Source: an uncultured Candidatus Poseidoniales archaeon (GTDB lineage: Archaea > Thermoplasmatota > Poseidoniia > Poseidoniales > Thalassarchaeaceae). From it: a stretch of 34,574 nt of DNA. Of the stretch, positions 14,179 through 23,000 are shown piece by piece. Both the position numbers and the translations under genes were made by a program. The DNA lies in NCBI GenBank assembly GCA_902514485.1, contig CABXQY010000007.1:1-34574 (forward strand). Direction: 5' to 3'. The stretch's first letter is position 1, and every line of letters begins with the position of its first letter. The notes under the pieces are model-generated. The model did not search any database. It was not told the DNA's origin and saw only the letters and a program-made list of their open reading frames with translations.

Positions 14179-15877
14179 TTTGTTCACCATTTTTATTTTG
14201 TTCAATTAAATCACAGAAATATTCGAATCTTGCTTCCATATCCATTTCCTGCAATATTTCATCTATCATCCCATTAGAACACTCTTGCTGCTGTTGTTCA
14301 AATTCATGCTGCTGCCTTTGTATTTCTAAGTCATTTTCGTATTCTGCAATTGCCCTTTCCATATTTTCATCCATTTCATGGTGCCCGTGTATTGATTCTA
14401 GTCCTGCATGATAATCATGTTCTACTACTAACCAATAATTATCTTCTTTCATCATTGATGTATTTTCATCGATTGCATTCAAAAAGAAGTCTAAAGTGAA
14501 TATATAATCCCTGGATGATATATCATTACGTAGTGCTAGTAAGTAACCTACTGCTATATCTCCAAATGGTAATTCATTATGCTCAATTAAAGGATCTATG
14601 CATAAATCTAATCCTTTATTTTCTACGTCATCGATATCTCTGATACTTTGTATAGCATCTACTTTCAGTTTATCCGAATCAAAAGAAGATATAATATAGT
14701 TAATACCTGAAAATCCTTGAACTTTTAATCCGGATTTTTCACTATTGTAGTTAATTGGAATTAATGATGAATTCTCGTTTAATTTTTCTATTTCATCATG
14801 TAATAATCTCGCAGATTTTATTTGCCTAAGACTAGGTTTCCATAGTTCAAATTCCTTACTCCAGTTCATCAAAAGTCCTTGTATAAATTCTGAGCCTCGA
14901 CTTCTATTTGGTAATAGTGCACATACCATTAATTTCCTCCAATCTCTAGGGTCATTACCAAGTGAACATGTTGAAGGTTTATTTCTATCAATCACGAGTA
15001 TCTTCAGTCTATGATTTTGCGTTACTAATATGGGTGTACTCTTCACCCGATATTCTTCATTATAATCGTCTTTACCATAGTATATCTCAGTCCATAATTC
15101 TCCGATCATTCCGAAATCTTCATCGTTCATTTGTTGAATATTTTCTCTTATTATTTCAGAAGGGCATCTAGTATCACCTTCTTCTCTAAACTTTCTTTCA
15201 ATGAATTCTAAGAATGGTGGGACTCTTGATGTATTAATGTAATGCCCAGAAGGTACTTTCATCGGATAGTCAATACCTCTCCATGAGTTTTCCTTAATCC
15301 AATTCCCCCATTTTTCTTCATTATTACCAAAGTAATTTATAGGTGGTAGAGGTGTTGTAACACAGTCTAGCAATAATATAAAATCACTCCAATTCTTAAT
15401 TGAATTTATCCTAAATGGATTCGAGAGCCATTCAGCAATATCAAGAATAGGTATGTTACTAGTCAGTCTGTACCTATTTATGAAAATTCTTTGATCTTTC
15501 TCAATAGATAGTGGCGTCCCATCAGGGAAATAATAATTCCCAGGGCGTAGAATATTGAATCTTCTCCAATAGTCTACCAATTCATCCCATTCTGAAGATT
15601 CATAATTCCAATGTGCTCTTGAATCCTTACGCTTAGATTTAAGAATTGGTGGAATAGATATAGGTATGTTAACCTCTTGTACCAAATGTCGAATCCTTTG
15701 TTCAATCTTAAGTCCTCTACCTGGTTTCAGAAATCTATTGATTTCTTTATTCCTTTTCTCTGATAAAAATGGCCTGACATCTGTCCCCATGAATTCAGAT
15801 GATAACATTAGACAACCTGAACATAATTCTAATTCGTAAGGGATTTTTCCTGCACACCATTTGCAATATTTAGTCAT
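14171..15877 (-). CDS. Large zinc-ribbon protein, paralog A (unknown family)
   Basis: About 568 residues, and first gene of the two-gene operon. The start at 15877 (MTKYCKWCAGK) is preferred over 15910, because a TATA-like element at 15901-15907 puts the transcription start at this ATG. The N-terminal zinc ribbon reads CKWC ... CSGC. Blocks shared with paralog B are YFPDGTPLS, PRDWRKLMVCALLP, FSGINYIIS and GDIAVGYLLALRNDISSRD-x-x-FTLDFFL. The C-terminus differs. It is acidic and Gln-rich (EIQRQQHEFEQQQQE) instead of a basic coiled coil, so the two may form an asymmetric complex. No enzyme motif is recognised. Confidence 0.75.
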   Translation of the reverse strand: MTKYCKWCAGKIPYELELCSGCLMLSSEFMGTDVRPFLSEKRNKEINRFLKPGRGLKIEQRIRHLVQEVNIPISIPPILKSKRKDSRAHWNYESSEWDELVDYWRRFNILRPGNYYFPDGTPLSIEKDQRIFINRYRLTSNIPILDIAEWLSNPFRINSIKNWSDFILLLDCVTTPLPPINYFGNNEEKWGNWIKENSWRGIDYPMKVPSGHYINTSRVPPFLEFIERKFREEGDTRCPSEIIRENIQQMNDEDFGMIGELWTEIYYGKDDYNEEYRVKSTPILVTQNHRLKILVIDRNKPSTCSLGNDPRDWRKLMVCALLPNRSRGSEFIQGLLMNWSKEFELWKPSLRQIKSARLLHDEIEKLNENSSLIPINYNSEKSGLKVQGFSGINYIISSFDSDKLKVDAIQSIRDIDDVENKGLDLCIDPLIEHNELPFGDIAVGYLLALRNDISSRDYIFTLDFFLNAIDENTSMMKEDNYWLVVEHDYHAGLESIHGHHEMDENMERAIAEYENDLEIQRQQHEFEQQQQECSNGMIDEILQEMDMEARFEYFCDLIEQNKNGEQNE

Positions 15878-15900
15878 CAAATGAATATTGTTCCGACAGA

Positions 15901-15907
15901 TTATAAA
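15901..15907 (-). promoter_or_regulatory. TATA-like element for the zinc-ribbon paralog operon
   Basis: On the minus strand it reads TTTATAA, centred about 26 bp before the ATG at 15877, which implies a leaderless transcript. It shares a short divergent region with the zf-TFIIB gene, where ATCTAT (15933-15938) and ATAGAT (15954-15959) form an inverted repeat. Confidence 0.5.
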
Positions 15908-15979
15908 CAATTCAAAAAACAGCTACATTTACATCTATCCGGGTAAGTATTGAATAGATATGATTTATTCGAGAGAATT

Positions 15980-16441
15980 ATGACAACCGAAGTTATGTGT
16001 TGCCCTCGAGATGGTAGCTCTCTAATCTCTCCGGATAATGCTTCAAAGTCTGTATTTTCAAGAAATGGGATTTCACATTGTCCTACATGTTCAGGTCTCG
16101 CACTAAATCCTGAGGTAGCCTCTTCTGAAATCTGTACTCAAAAATTAGACGCAATTCATGATGGATTTAAAGATGAGGGAATTCCAGTAGATATCTGCTG
16201 TCCATTCTGTCAGACAGGAATGAAAGTTCGAGACTTTGCATTCAGAAAAATAGATGGCACTCTTACTGAATTAATTGAAATAGATGGCTGTCCGAATTGT
16301 GCATCTATTTGGCTTGATTCGGGGGAACTTCAACGTTTATCTCCTCCAAGTGGAAATACTAATCAGAATCCCTCCTCGGAAGCAGGAGCGCTCGCTATAG
16401 TTCTTGATTTTCTATTGCACCTCCCACTAGTTTTTGTATAA
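15980..16441 (+). CDS. Double zf-TFIIB zinc-finger protein
   Basis: About 153 residues from the ATG at 15980. Two zinc units of the zf-TFIIB (DUF/PF13453-like) type are visible. The first is CCPRDGSSL ... HCPTCSGLALN and the second is CCPFCQTGMK ... DGCPNCASIWLDSGELQRL. The 'CP-x-C-x(2)-WLD-x-GEL' end of the second unit is the family hallmark; the first unit lacks the Trp-Leu-Asp. The C-terminus is hydrophobic (AIVLDFLLHLPLVFV) and may touch the membrane. An earlier in-frame TTG at 15950 exists. It is divergent from the zinc-ribbon paralog operon. A role is not known for this domain family beyond metal binding. Confidence 0.75.
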   Translation: MTTEVMCCPRDGSSLISPDNASKSVFSRNGISHCPTCSGLALNPEVASSEICTQKLDAIHDGFKDEGIPVDICCPFCQTGMKVRDFAFRKIDGTLTELIEIDGCPNCASIWLDSGELQRLSPPSGNTNQNPSSEAGALAIVLDFLLHLPLVFV

Positions 16442-16479
16442 TTTTAATCTAGATATTCAGATAATATAGGTCGTTATTC

Positions 16480-17313
16480 ATGGTTGAAGATGAAGACAAT
16501 TGGTGGGTTAATAAAAATCCTGATAATGAAAAATCTCCCTCTGAATCTATGAATGTTTTTACTGGCAGCGTAGGTTCCATATCTAGTCAATCTCCTGATA
16601 TCTCGATTATGCCAAATGATCCAAATAAATTTATCATGTCACAATTTCTTATAGGCCTATTAATAATCCCTATTTTCGCTGGTTTTATCACATCAGTTGT
16701 AACTATATCTGCTAATAAATCTGTTAACGATACTTATTACGATGATTATTATTATTTTTCTGATGATGATAATCCTGGTACAACTATTATTTCGGGAGAC
16801 GAATATTATACTTGGGATGTGATATTTGATGTCCCTGATATTGATATCTCAGATATTGAAGAAAGGGACTATTGGTTGTCAATAGAGTTTAGGGCCGCAG
16901 AAGAAGATTCCCAGTGGGGTTATTGCTACTTTGATATGGATATCTTAGATAATAACGAATTGAAAAAATCAGGCGATGGAAGTTATTGGTATCCTATGTA
17001 TTGTTCTCACTCTATGGAAGAATATGAGGTGCTTTTCCAAGTGACTGAGCAAACATTTACTTATGCGATAGATCAGAATATACAGGCTGAATACGCGAGT
17101 ATTTACGGTGATACTGATATTAGTGGATTTGGAATTTTTCTACAAATACTTCCTATCCTAATTATTTTATTCTATATTGGAGTTATAGTCTGGAGTTTCA
17201 TATCTAAGAGGAAATCTCTAGGATTTGGTCTAATTGGTGGAATTATTATTGTCCCAATTTCTTTTTGCTTTTCTATGATTTTCATTTCTTTCTTTTATTG
17301 GAATAATTTTTAA
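16480..17313 (+). CDS. Membrane protein with extracytoplasmic acidic domain
   Basis: A 277-residue protein. A polar N-terminus of about 50 residues precedes a hydrophobic helix (about 53-75). An acidic, Tyr/Asp-rich region with Trp and paired Cys (WGYCYFDMD, YPMYCSHS) spans about 80-210. Two closely spaced helices follow at the C-terminus (about 216-238 and 246-272). The middle part is probably outside the cell and could hold a disulfide. The family is not recognised. It follows the zf-TFIIB gene after 38 bp with a TATA-like GATAATATA between them, and its stop abuts the stop of the LysE gene. Confidence 0.65.
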   Translation: MVEDEDNWWVNKNPDNEKSPSESMNVFTGSVGSISSQSPDISIMPNDPNKFIMSQFLIGLLIIPIFAGFITSVVTISANKSVNDTYYDDYYYFSDDDNPGTTIISGDEYYTWDVIFDVPDIDISDIEERDYWLSIEFRAAEEDSQWGYCYFDMDILDNNELKKSGDGSYWYPMYCSHSMEEYEVLFQVTEQTFTYAIDQNIQAEYASIYGDTDISGFGIFLQILPILIILFYIGVIVWSFISKRKSLGFGLIGGIIIVPISFCFSMIFISFFYWNNF

Positions 17314-17937
17314 TTAGATAACTCCTCCAATCATAAGTCCAGCAAAAATAAACATCAATACCCCCATTGCTCCATCTATGATGTGCGATATAGATCTTAA
17401 TTTTTCTACACGACCTCCTGTTGTTAGTACTAATGCAACAGTTACATACCACGTTCCATCGATTGTCATCCCTAATGCTCCCATACCGAGAAGTGTCTCA
17501 ATGCTTACATTATCTTCGATAAATGGAGTATAAAGTGCTAACATCCAAGCCAGAATCTTTGGATTTAATAGCGCTATAGAAAAACCTTGAATGAATCCTT
17601 GTTTATTCATTGAATCTTGATGACTTTCATCTAGAGATACTGATGGCCCCCTTTTTGCATGCTTAAGAAATGTATATCCCAGCCATATGAGAATACACAC
17701 TCCTCCCCATTTTAGCCATGTTTCAGCGGTTCCATGAATCTTCAATGCAGTAGCAAATGCTCCCGCTGCAAGAAATGCATAAATTCCGAAACCGATACCA
17801 TGTCCAATTCCAGTCATTACTCCTTGTGATCTTCCTCCTGCCAAGGTATTACGGAGGATTACTGCTAGGGATGGACCAGGGCTCATTGCACCTAAACTGA
17901 AGACTGTCGCCAGAGCCAACCATGCTTCAGGCGTCAT
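17314..17937 (-). CDS. LysE/RhtB-family amino-acid exporter
   Basis: A 207-residue inner-membrane transporter. It opens with SLGAMSPGPSLAVILRN, the P-G-P signature of the LysE/RhtB family, followed by GxxxGIGHGIGFGIYAF and four to five more hydrophobic helices with LLNPKILAWML between them. Length is standard. Members export lysine, homoserine, threonine or related compounds; the substrate here is unknown. It lies 14 bp after the acyl-CoA ligase gene on the same strand, so the two are likely co-transcribed. Confidence 0.9.
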   Translation of the reverse strand: MTPEAWLALATVFSLGAMSPGPSLAVILRNTLAGGRSQGVMTGIGHGIGFGIYAFLAAGAFATALKIHGTAETWLKWGGVCILIWLGYTFLKHAKRGPSVSLDESHQDSMNKQGFIQGFSIALLNPKILAWMLALYTPFIEDNVSIETLLGMGALGMTIDGTWYVTVALVLTTGGRVEKLRSISHIIDGAMGVLMFIFAGLMIGGVI

Positions 17938-17951
17938 TATGTAACCGACCT

Positions 17952-19757
17952 TTAAGCGCCTTCATACATAGCTTCAATTTCACTAGCCCAATTCTCTCTA
18001 ATTTGTATTCTTCTGATCTTTAAAGTAGGAGTTAGTTCCCCGAAATCTACATTTAAATCTCTAGGTAATATAGTGAATTTCTTAATCTGCTCTGGATTAC
18101 TGAATTGTCCATTTAGCCTACTTACTTCAACTTGCATTTCATTAAATATTTCTTCACTGTTTGTATAATCTGATAATGTTTTTCCAAAACTTTCTAGAGT
18201 AGTAATCTGTACCACTGGATCCTTTGGTATTTTAGCTGGGTCCATTCCATGTTTATCTCTCAGAATAGCACCAACATCTAGAGTAAATAATGCACTACAG
18301 TATTTTCTTCCATCTCCTATAAGCATGCACTGAGATACCATTGGTATTGATTTCATGGTTTCTTCAATAACTAAAGGTGCTATATTTTTCCCACCAGAAC
18401 TTACGTATAATTCTTTAATTCGTCCAGTGATTTTGACGTACCCATCAGAATCAATTTCTCCCTTGTCTCCCGAATGTAACCATCCGTCCGCGTCAATAGT
18501 ATCTGCAGTTGCTTCAGGATTCTTGTAGTAGCCTTTCATGACGTGTCTTCCTCTGAATAAAATTTCTCCCGAATCAGAAATCATAAGTTCTGTTCCAGAA
18601 AATGGTTTTCCTACTGTACCAAATTTATGATTCTTCTTGTAACCTAAACTAGCACCTGCAGTAGTCTCAGTCATCCCATATCCTTCGTAAAGTGGAATGT
18701 CTAGTGTATGGAATAGCTTTAGAATATCTGGATTAATTGGTGCTGCACCAGTAATAGCGTATACACAATTAGACATACCAATAGCTTCCTTTGCCTTTTT
18801 CTTGATTATCCCACCTAGTAATGGAACTTTAGCTAATTTTATCTTACCTCCTAATTTAGCAACCAAGTTACTGTATACTTTTTCATAGATTCTTGGAACT
18901 CCAATGAATAAGTGCGGTTGTACTTCTTTAGCATAATCTATGACATTCAAAGGCGCATCTACAACTGTCATGTGTAGACCCCAGCGAATGTGTGCATGAC
19001 AATCTACTAGTTGACCGAAAACGTGTGCACAAGGAAGCCAAGATACGTACCCCCAGCCTCTCTCAAATTCTTGTAATTTCCAAACTTCTGCCAATTCAAA
19101 ATCAATATTGTCATGGCTTAATTCAACTCCTTTAGGATTACCTGTAGTGCCGGAGGTGTAAATTAGAGAAAATGTATCTTCAGGAGTAATATTCTCTACT
19201 CTTTTTTCTATTTCTGAATATTCTACACCTGCTCCCTTTTCAATAAAATCAGACCATGATATGCATTTATCGTGTTCTGGCATATCTACACCATCCATTA
19301 CCACTACAGTTTCTACTTTGTTTAATTTATCCATTATTTCATGCAATCTGTATGCACACATTTTCTCTTTATTGCCCCCATCCATTGGATTATCTCCGAC
19401 AAAGACAACCTTTGAATCCGAATTCCCAACTACCCATTCGACTTCTTCTGGTGAGCAAGTATGGTAAACACCGACTGCTGCTCCATTACACATATTTGCA
19501 GCATGATAAGAAGTATACCATTCTACTCTGTTGTATGAATAAATGCTTAATTTATCACCTTCTTCAAAACCCATTGCGATTAATGACTTTGCTACTGAAG
19601 CGGTTTGATCGTGAAAATCACTCCAACTAATATGATTCATGTTTCCATCAGAATCCTTTGTAGAAATTGCTTTTTCATTTCCATAATTCTTCGCGTTCGC
19701 CATCAGGTATTCGGGAGTAGTCATAGCAGACATGGGACTCGACAGTCGTTGTTTCAT
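17952..19757 (-). CDS. Long-chain fatty-acid-CoA ligase, AMP-forming (FAA1-type)
   Basis: A 601-residue ANL-superfamily enzyme that activates fatty acids with ATP and CoA. It has the P-loop YTSGTTGNPKGVELSH (about 206-221), YEGYGMTETTAG, the hinge and adenylate region GWLHSGDKGEID, and VKITGRIKELYVSSGGKNIAP including the C-terminal motif. The pattern is that of the COG1022 group (FAA1, bubblegum) rather than acetate or propionate ligases. A palindromic operator-like site lies 15-51 bp upstream of the ATG. Together with IcmF in this window it points to acyl-CoA catabolism. Starts at 19733 or 19724 are also possible. Confidence 0.93.
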   Translation of the reverse strand: MKQRLSSPMSAMTTPEYLMANAKNYGNEKAISTKDSDGNMNHISWSDFHDQTASVAKSLIAMGFEEGDKLSIYSYNRVEWYTSYHAANMCNGAAVGVYHTCSPEEVEWVVGNSDSKVVFVGDNPMDGGNKEKMCAYRLHEIMDKLNKVETVVVMDGVDMPEHDKCISWSDFIEKGAGVEYSEIEKRVENITPEDTFSLIYTSGTTGNPKGVELSHDNIDFELAEVWKLQEFERGWGYVSWLPCAHVFGQLVDCHAHIRWGLHMTVVDAPLNVIDYAKEVQPHLFIGVPRIYEKVYSNLVAKLGGKIKLAKVPLLGGIIKKKAKEAIGMSNCVYAITGAAPINPDILKLFHTLDIPLYEGYGMTETTAGASLGYKKNHKFGTVGKPFSGTELMISDSGEILFRGRHVMKGYYKNPEATADTIDADGWLHSGDKGEIDSDGYVKITGRIKELYVSSGGKNIAPLVIEETMKSIPMVSQCMLIGDGRKYCSALFTLDVGAILRDKHGMDPAKIPKDPVVQITTLESFGKTLSDYTNSEEIFNEMQVEVSRLNGQFSNPEQIKKFTILPRDLNVDFGELTPTLKIRRIQIRENWASEIEAMYEGA

Positions 19758-19771
19758 CTTAATTGTTTACC

Positions 19772-19808
19772 AGTGTAATAATTGACACTTAGTATAATCG
19801 ATTACACT
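19772..19808. promoter_or_regulatory. Operator-like palindrome upstream of the acyl-CoA ligase
   Basis: AGTGTAAT (19772-19779) and ATTACACT (19801-19808) are perfect inverted half-sites. A third half-site, AGTATAAT (19791-19798), makes AGTATAATCGATTACACT an 18-bp near-palindrome with a single mismatched pair. The minus-strand TATTATAC-like promoter bases fall within it. The layout suggests an acyl-CoA-responsive or TetR/FadR-like regulator site, which is inference. Confidence 0.45.
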
Positions 19809-19821
19809 TAAATCTTTAATT

Positions 19822-20553
19822 TCAAGGTAGAACTGAGCTAATGTTTTCTCTCCAATCTTTTCCTTTATTGCGATTAGCCAAAGGTGATGCTGGAGAAGGA
19901 TGCCAGCAACTTACAATTTCTACATTCATTCCCTTTAATGCTTCAATGGCTCTTTTTTCAGCATATTTTCCAATTCCTATTACTTTCCCAATACCCATTA
20001 TTTTTACGACTTCTTTCAGATGTTGGTCGCACCTTTGTATCAATTCTTTGGCATATTCACCTGATATCTTATCGGGCGTGATATTTGTAGCCCTCTCTCC
20101 ATTGAACAACATCAATGGACAGTGATTTACAACGAATACATTAGAGAATATTTTTTCACAATCACCATATTGTTCTTCTAGTAAATTCCATAACCTCGTT
20201 CCTGAGACTTCTTCTTTATGCCAGTTTAGTCCCGTGACTGGTCTCTTAGGGTGTAAATCCCGTGGCTGTTTCACCTCTAGGTCTCTGATATTTAGCAAAT
20301 CTCTGACTACTGTTGTTGCTGAAAAAGGAATACCCATTTGCCCCATTCCATGAGGCCCAGGATTCATTCCTAGGAGTAGTGTTTTTGCTCCTTTCCCCCC
20401 ACCTAATTCTATGAATGCTTTATGTGGTTCCCACGCATAAATAAGAGGGTTATAGACACAATCTATTTTCTCATCCTGAATTAAATTTTGTCCGATTATG
20501 TCGACATCATCTCTCAGTCTAGCAGCTGCCTGAATTAGTTCTTCAATTACCAT
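19822..20553 (-). CDS. SMUG1-type uracil-DNA glycosylase (family 3 UDG)
   Basis: A 243-residue base-excision repair glycosylase. Motif 1 reads GMNPGPHGMGQMGIPF (62-77). It matches the SMUG1 consensus GMNPGPFGMAQTGVPFG and has the catalytic Asn64. The HPKRPVTGLNWHKEEVSG block follows. Motif 2 is HPSPASPLANR with the conserved His. These are specific to SMUG1, not to UDG, Mug or archaeal UDG-A. It removes uracil and oxidised pyrimidines from DNA. SMUG1 is known mainly from animals and some bacteria, so an archaeal copy is notable. It starts 7 bp after the deacylase gene, in one operon. Confidence 0.9.
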   Translation of the reverse strand: MVIEELIQAAARLRDDVDIIGQNLIQDEKIDCVYNPLIYAWEPHKAFIELGGGKGAKTLLLGMNPGPHGMGQMGIPFSATTVVRDLLNIRDLEVKQPRDLHPKRPVTGLNWHKEEVSGTRLWNLLEEQYGDCEKIFSNVFVVNHCPLMLFNGERATNITPDKISGEYAKELIQRCDQHLKEVVKIMGIGKVIGIGKYAEKRAIEALKGMNVEIVSCWHPSPASPLANRNKGKDWRENISSVLP

Positions 20554-20560
20554 AATATCA

Positions 20561-21025
20561 CTATTGTTTTATGTCTCTAACATCAGCTTCTGTAATTTCT
20601 TTTAAATCATTGGGAGTAATTGGAAATACCGTATCAGCAGTCCCCCCAGCCCCCCAAATTAATTCATAATTGAAAAGATCTTCGTCCATTATGATTTTAG
20701 TATTTTTTAGATGCCCAAAAGGTGGTACTCCACCTATGGCATATCCAGTATTATCTAGGACATATTCCGGGGAAGCTTGCCCTGGTTTGTAACCTAATAT
20801 TTTCTTCAGTTTTTTCTTACGATCGACTCTGTTTGAACCCGATGTGATTACAACAATAGCTTCATTTTCTCCCATAAAAACAATTGACTTAGCAATGTGC
20901 GATATGTCACAACCTAATTGGTACGCAGCATCCGCAGAAGTTCTGGTCCCCTCTTCATATTTTCTCGGTTCGGCGATATAATTAATTTTTTGACACTGCT
21001 CCATCCATATTTGATGGCCGTCCAT
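20561..21025 (-). CDS. YbaK/ProX-type aminoacyl-tRNA deacylase
   Basis: A 154-residue editing-domain protein that hydrolyses mischarged aminoacyl-tRNA in trans. The conserved Lys is in IAKSIVF. The glycine loop GYAIGGVPPFGH and the terminal strand region IWGAGGTADTVFPITP fit the YbaK/EbsC/ProX fold. The N-terminal RTSADAAYQLGC matches the 'TA..AA..LG' family motif. Length is typical for the stand-alone form. It is the first gene of a likely two-gene operon with the SMUG1 glycosylase. Confidence 0.88.
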   Translation of the reverse strand: MDGHQIWMEQCQKINYIAEPRKYEEGTRTSADAAYQLGCDISHIAKSIVFMGENEAIVVITSGSNRVDRKKKLKKILGYKPGQASPEYVLDNTGYAIGGVPPFGHLKNTKIIMDEDLFNYELIWGAGGTADTVFPITPNDLKEITEADVRDIKQ

Positions 21026-21107
21026 ATTTACTGGTGTGAGGTTTCAGAATAAAAGTTGTTTCTACTTCCGCATGATTGATGACCCATAGTATAGCGCGAG
21101 AGAACTA

Positions 21108-22523
21108 ATGGATTGGCCGATCGGTCCTTATGGGACTTCTATGGGTGCTTTACTTCTACTCACATTGCCAATACATTTTTTCTTAACTCGTGATGAAAAA
21201 GATCGCAGAGTTTCACTTAGAGAGCTCCCCCAAGAAATTCGTGAAAAGGGCTACTGGTGGCATATTTCGCTCTATGTTCTTATGTTTTTATACAAAGCAG
21301 CAATTGATTATCATAATGAACCTATGAAAGATAAAGTAGGGGGTTTTACTCATTGGATTTATTCAATTGAAGGCGATTGGACTAATAATATTCAAGAGTA
21401 CTTTTTGAATGATACACTCACAAATCTTCTTTCAGGGCATTATTTGTTCATGTATTTGTTTATGATTTGGTTTTCTCCGATATATTATATCCTATGTCGT
21501 GATGAAATTATGGCAGATAAAGCGGCTCTGAATTATTTCATAATTTATGTCCTCAGCGTTCCTTTGTACTTATTTTTCAATATAGAAGTGACATCTACAT
21601 ATATTGCAGATATGGATGCACTCTTGTATCATGATTCATTCACACTGGCTTTCTTTATTGATAATGATCCAATGGACAATGCAATACCAAGTCTACATGT
21701 AGGTTTACCTATCAGTCTCTTGATAATAAATAGACTACATTGTAGGAACTTAGGAATAAACTTCAATGATTGGCGGCATAAAGAATTTGATCGTTTTGTC
21801 TCTATTAATGTGATTATTTATTTGTTTTCTATCCAATATCTTGGGATACATTGGTTTATCGATATTGTCCCCGGTATTTTCCTTGCAATAATTACTTCCT
21901 CTTTCGTTCATTCAGTTCAGCCCATAATTCGTGCAAGAAAAGAAAATGGTTTTTCTTCACTGTTACCAAATAAAAGTCAATTCATTGCCTCCTTAATTAC
22001 TGTGATTATTTGTTCTACTTGGTTACTTGCAGGAGTAGTAGATGGCCCCGGAACAGATGAAAATGAAGCTAATATGAGGATGGGTATTGGTGATATTAAT
22101 TTGGATACAATCGAGGTTCATAGTTTATGGGATCCTGTATTCGTAGACGTATCCAATGTCGGAGAAAATAATTTAGATATACTCCTAATACAGAGGAAAT
22201 ATGTTCAACCTCATGTAGAAAAGGGTATTTTTAATTGGGATTTATTCGTATCTTCAGGTCAACTAATTTCTCTTTCAAGTAACGAATCAATAGAGTTTGA
22301 AGTTAATCCGACTACCTTATTTGATGTTTACATTATTCTTGTCAGAGTTTCAGAATCCAGCGATTTAGAACCAGACGCGCTGGGAGAGGTGAGAATTAAT
22401 TCCCATTATGTCGACGATAAGTTACTTTGGACAGGTCTATTAGTAAGTTTACCTGCTTTCATCATAACGGGCATAGTTCTTGAAGGCGCTATTGATTTGC
22501 GTAGGAATCAAAGTAAATTATAG
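21108..22523 (+). CDS. PAP2-superfamily (AUR1-like) membrane phosphatase/transferase
   Basis: A 471-residue polytopic membrane protein. The phosphatase motifs are IPSLHVGLPISL and GIHWFIDIVPG, the PSxH and HxxxD pairs of the PAP2_3/AUR1 group that acts on phospholipid head groups. About six hydrophobic segments precede residue 310. An extracytoplasmic beta-rich stretch (about 325-435; VDVSNVGENNLDI) resembles a CARDB-type domain, and a last helix anchors the C-terminus. AUR1-like archaeal members may make inositol-phosphate lipids, but the substrate is unknown. It overlaps the convergent membrane-protein gene by 16 nt. Confidence 0.82.
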   Translation: MDWPIGPYGTSMGALLLLTLPIHFFLTRDEKDRRVSLRELPQEIREKGYWWHISLYVLMFLYKAAIDYHNEPMKDKVGGFTHWIYSIEGDWTNNIQEYFLNDTLTNLLSGHYLFMYLFMIWFSPIYYILCRDEIMADKAALNYFIIYVLSVPLYLFFNIEVTSTYIADMDALLYHDSFTLAFFIDNDPMDNAIPSLHVGLPISLLIINRLHCRNLGINFNDWRHKEFDRFVSINVIIYLFSIQYLGIHWFIDIVPGIFLAIITSSFVHSVQPIIRARKENGFSSLLPNKSQFIASLITVIICSTWLLAGVVDGPGTDENEANMRMGIGDINLDTIEVHSLWDPVFVDVSNVGENNLDILLIQRKYVQPHVEKGIFNWDLFVSSGQLISLSSNESIEFEVNPTTLFDVYIILVRVSESSDLEPDALGEVRINSHYVDDKLLWTGLLVSLPAFIITGIVLEGAIDLRRNQSKL

Positions 22524-22915
22524 GCTAATATGCCGCCTATATACAGTCCAGACATCGCTCCTAATGCCAGCCAAATTCCTATTCTGAATGGTGGGTAATT
22601 ATATTGCCATATGTATATCGATTGACTTAACCATACAAGAAACACCACAACTATTCCATAGAATCCGAATAGAAAACGAAACGAATAAGATAGTAAAAGT
22701 GTTACTAGATAGCCGAAATATAATTCTTTCTTATTACCATATTTCTCTGGTAATAGGAAGCAACAGACCCCCAATATCCCTAAAACTAATATCGGTGCTA
22801 AAAGATTTTTTTTACTGAAATATTCTATCTGAAATAGATATGGTATGAATGATAGTAAAAATCCAACTATTGATGGTACAGCCACCGGCCATAGTGGAGC
22901 AGACTCCCACTTCAT
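22508..22915 (-). CDS. Four-helix membrane protein, unknown
   Basis: A 135-residue, very hydrophobic protein with four predicted membrane segments separated by short loops (EYFSKKN, PEKYGNKKE, YNYPPFR). No motif is recognised. Its ATG is 85 bp upstream of the dioxygenase gene, on the other strand, and its 3' end overlaps the PAP2 gene by 16 nt. The regular hydrophobic pattern supports a real gene. Confidence 0.6.
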   Translation of the reverse strand: MKWESAPLWPVAVPSIVGFLLSFIPYLFQIEYFSKKNLLAPILVLGILGVCCFLLPEKYGNKKELYFGYLVTLLLSYSFRFLFGFYGIVVVFLVWLSQSIYIWQYNYPPFRIGIWLALGAMSGLYIGGILAYNLL

Positions 22916-23000
22916 GTTTTGTCGGATTGGTATCTAGCATATAATACTCTGAATGGTTCCATGCGTCTCATTCATCAATAAGGAGAGTCTCCGCTACGAT

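Noticed and set aside
14115-14411. Plus-strand Cys/Ser-rich frame (98 codons) over the junction of the zinc-ribbon genes
   Set aside because: The Cys and Ser runs come from reading the Gln-rich CAG/CAA codons of paralog A in antisense.
9578-15877. A complete E1-E2-E3 (Bil/CBASS-like) conjugation operon
   Set aside because: No E2 Cys motif or RING pattern was found in any neighbouring protein, and no cyclase or nuclease effector is present.
19256-19630. Plus-strand frame of 124 codons within the acyl-CoA ligase
   Set aside because: It is a Leu/His/Tyr-rich shadow of a conserved minus-strand enzyme.
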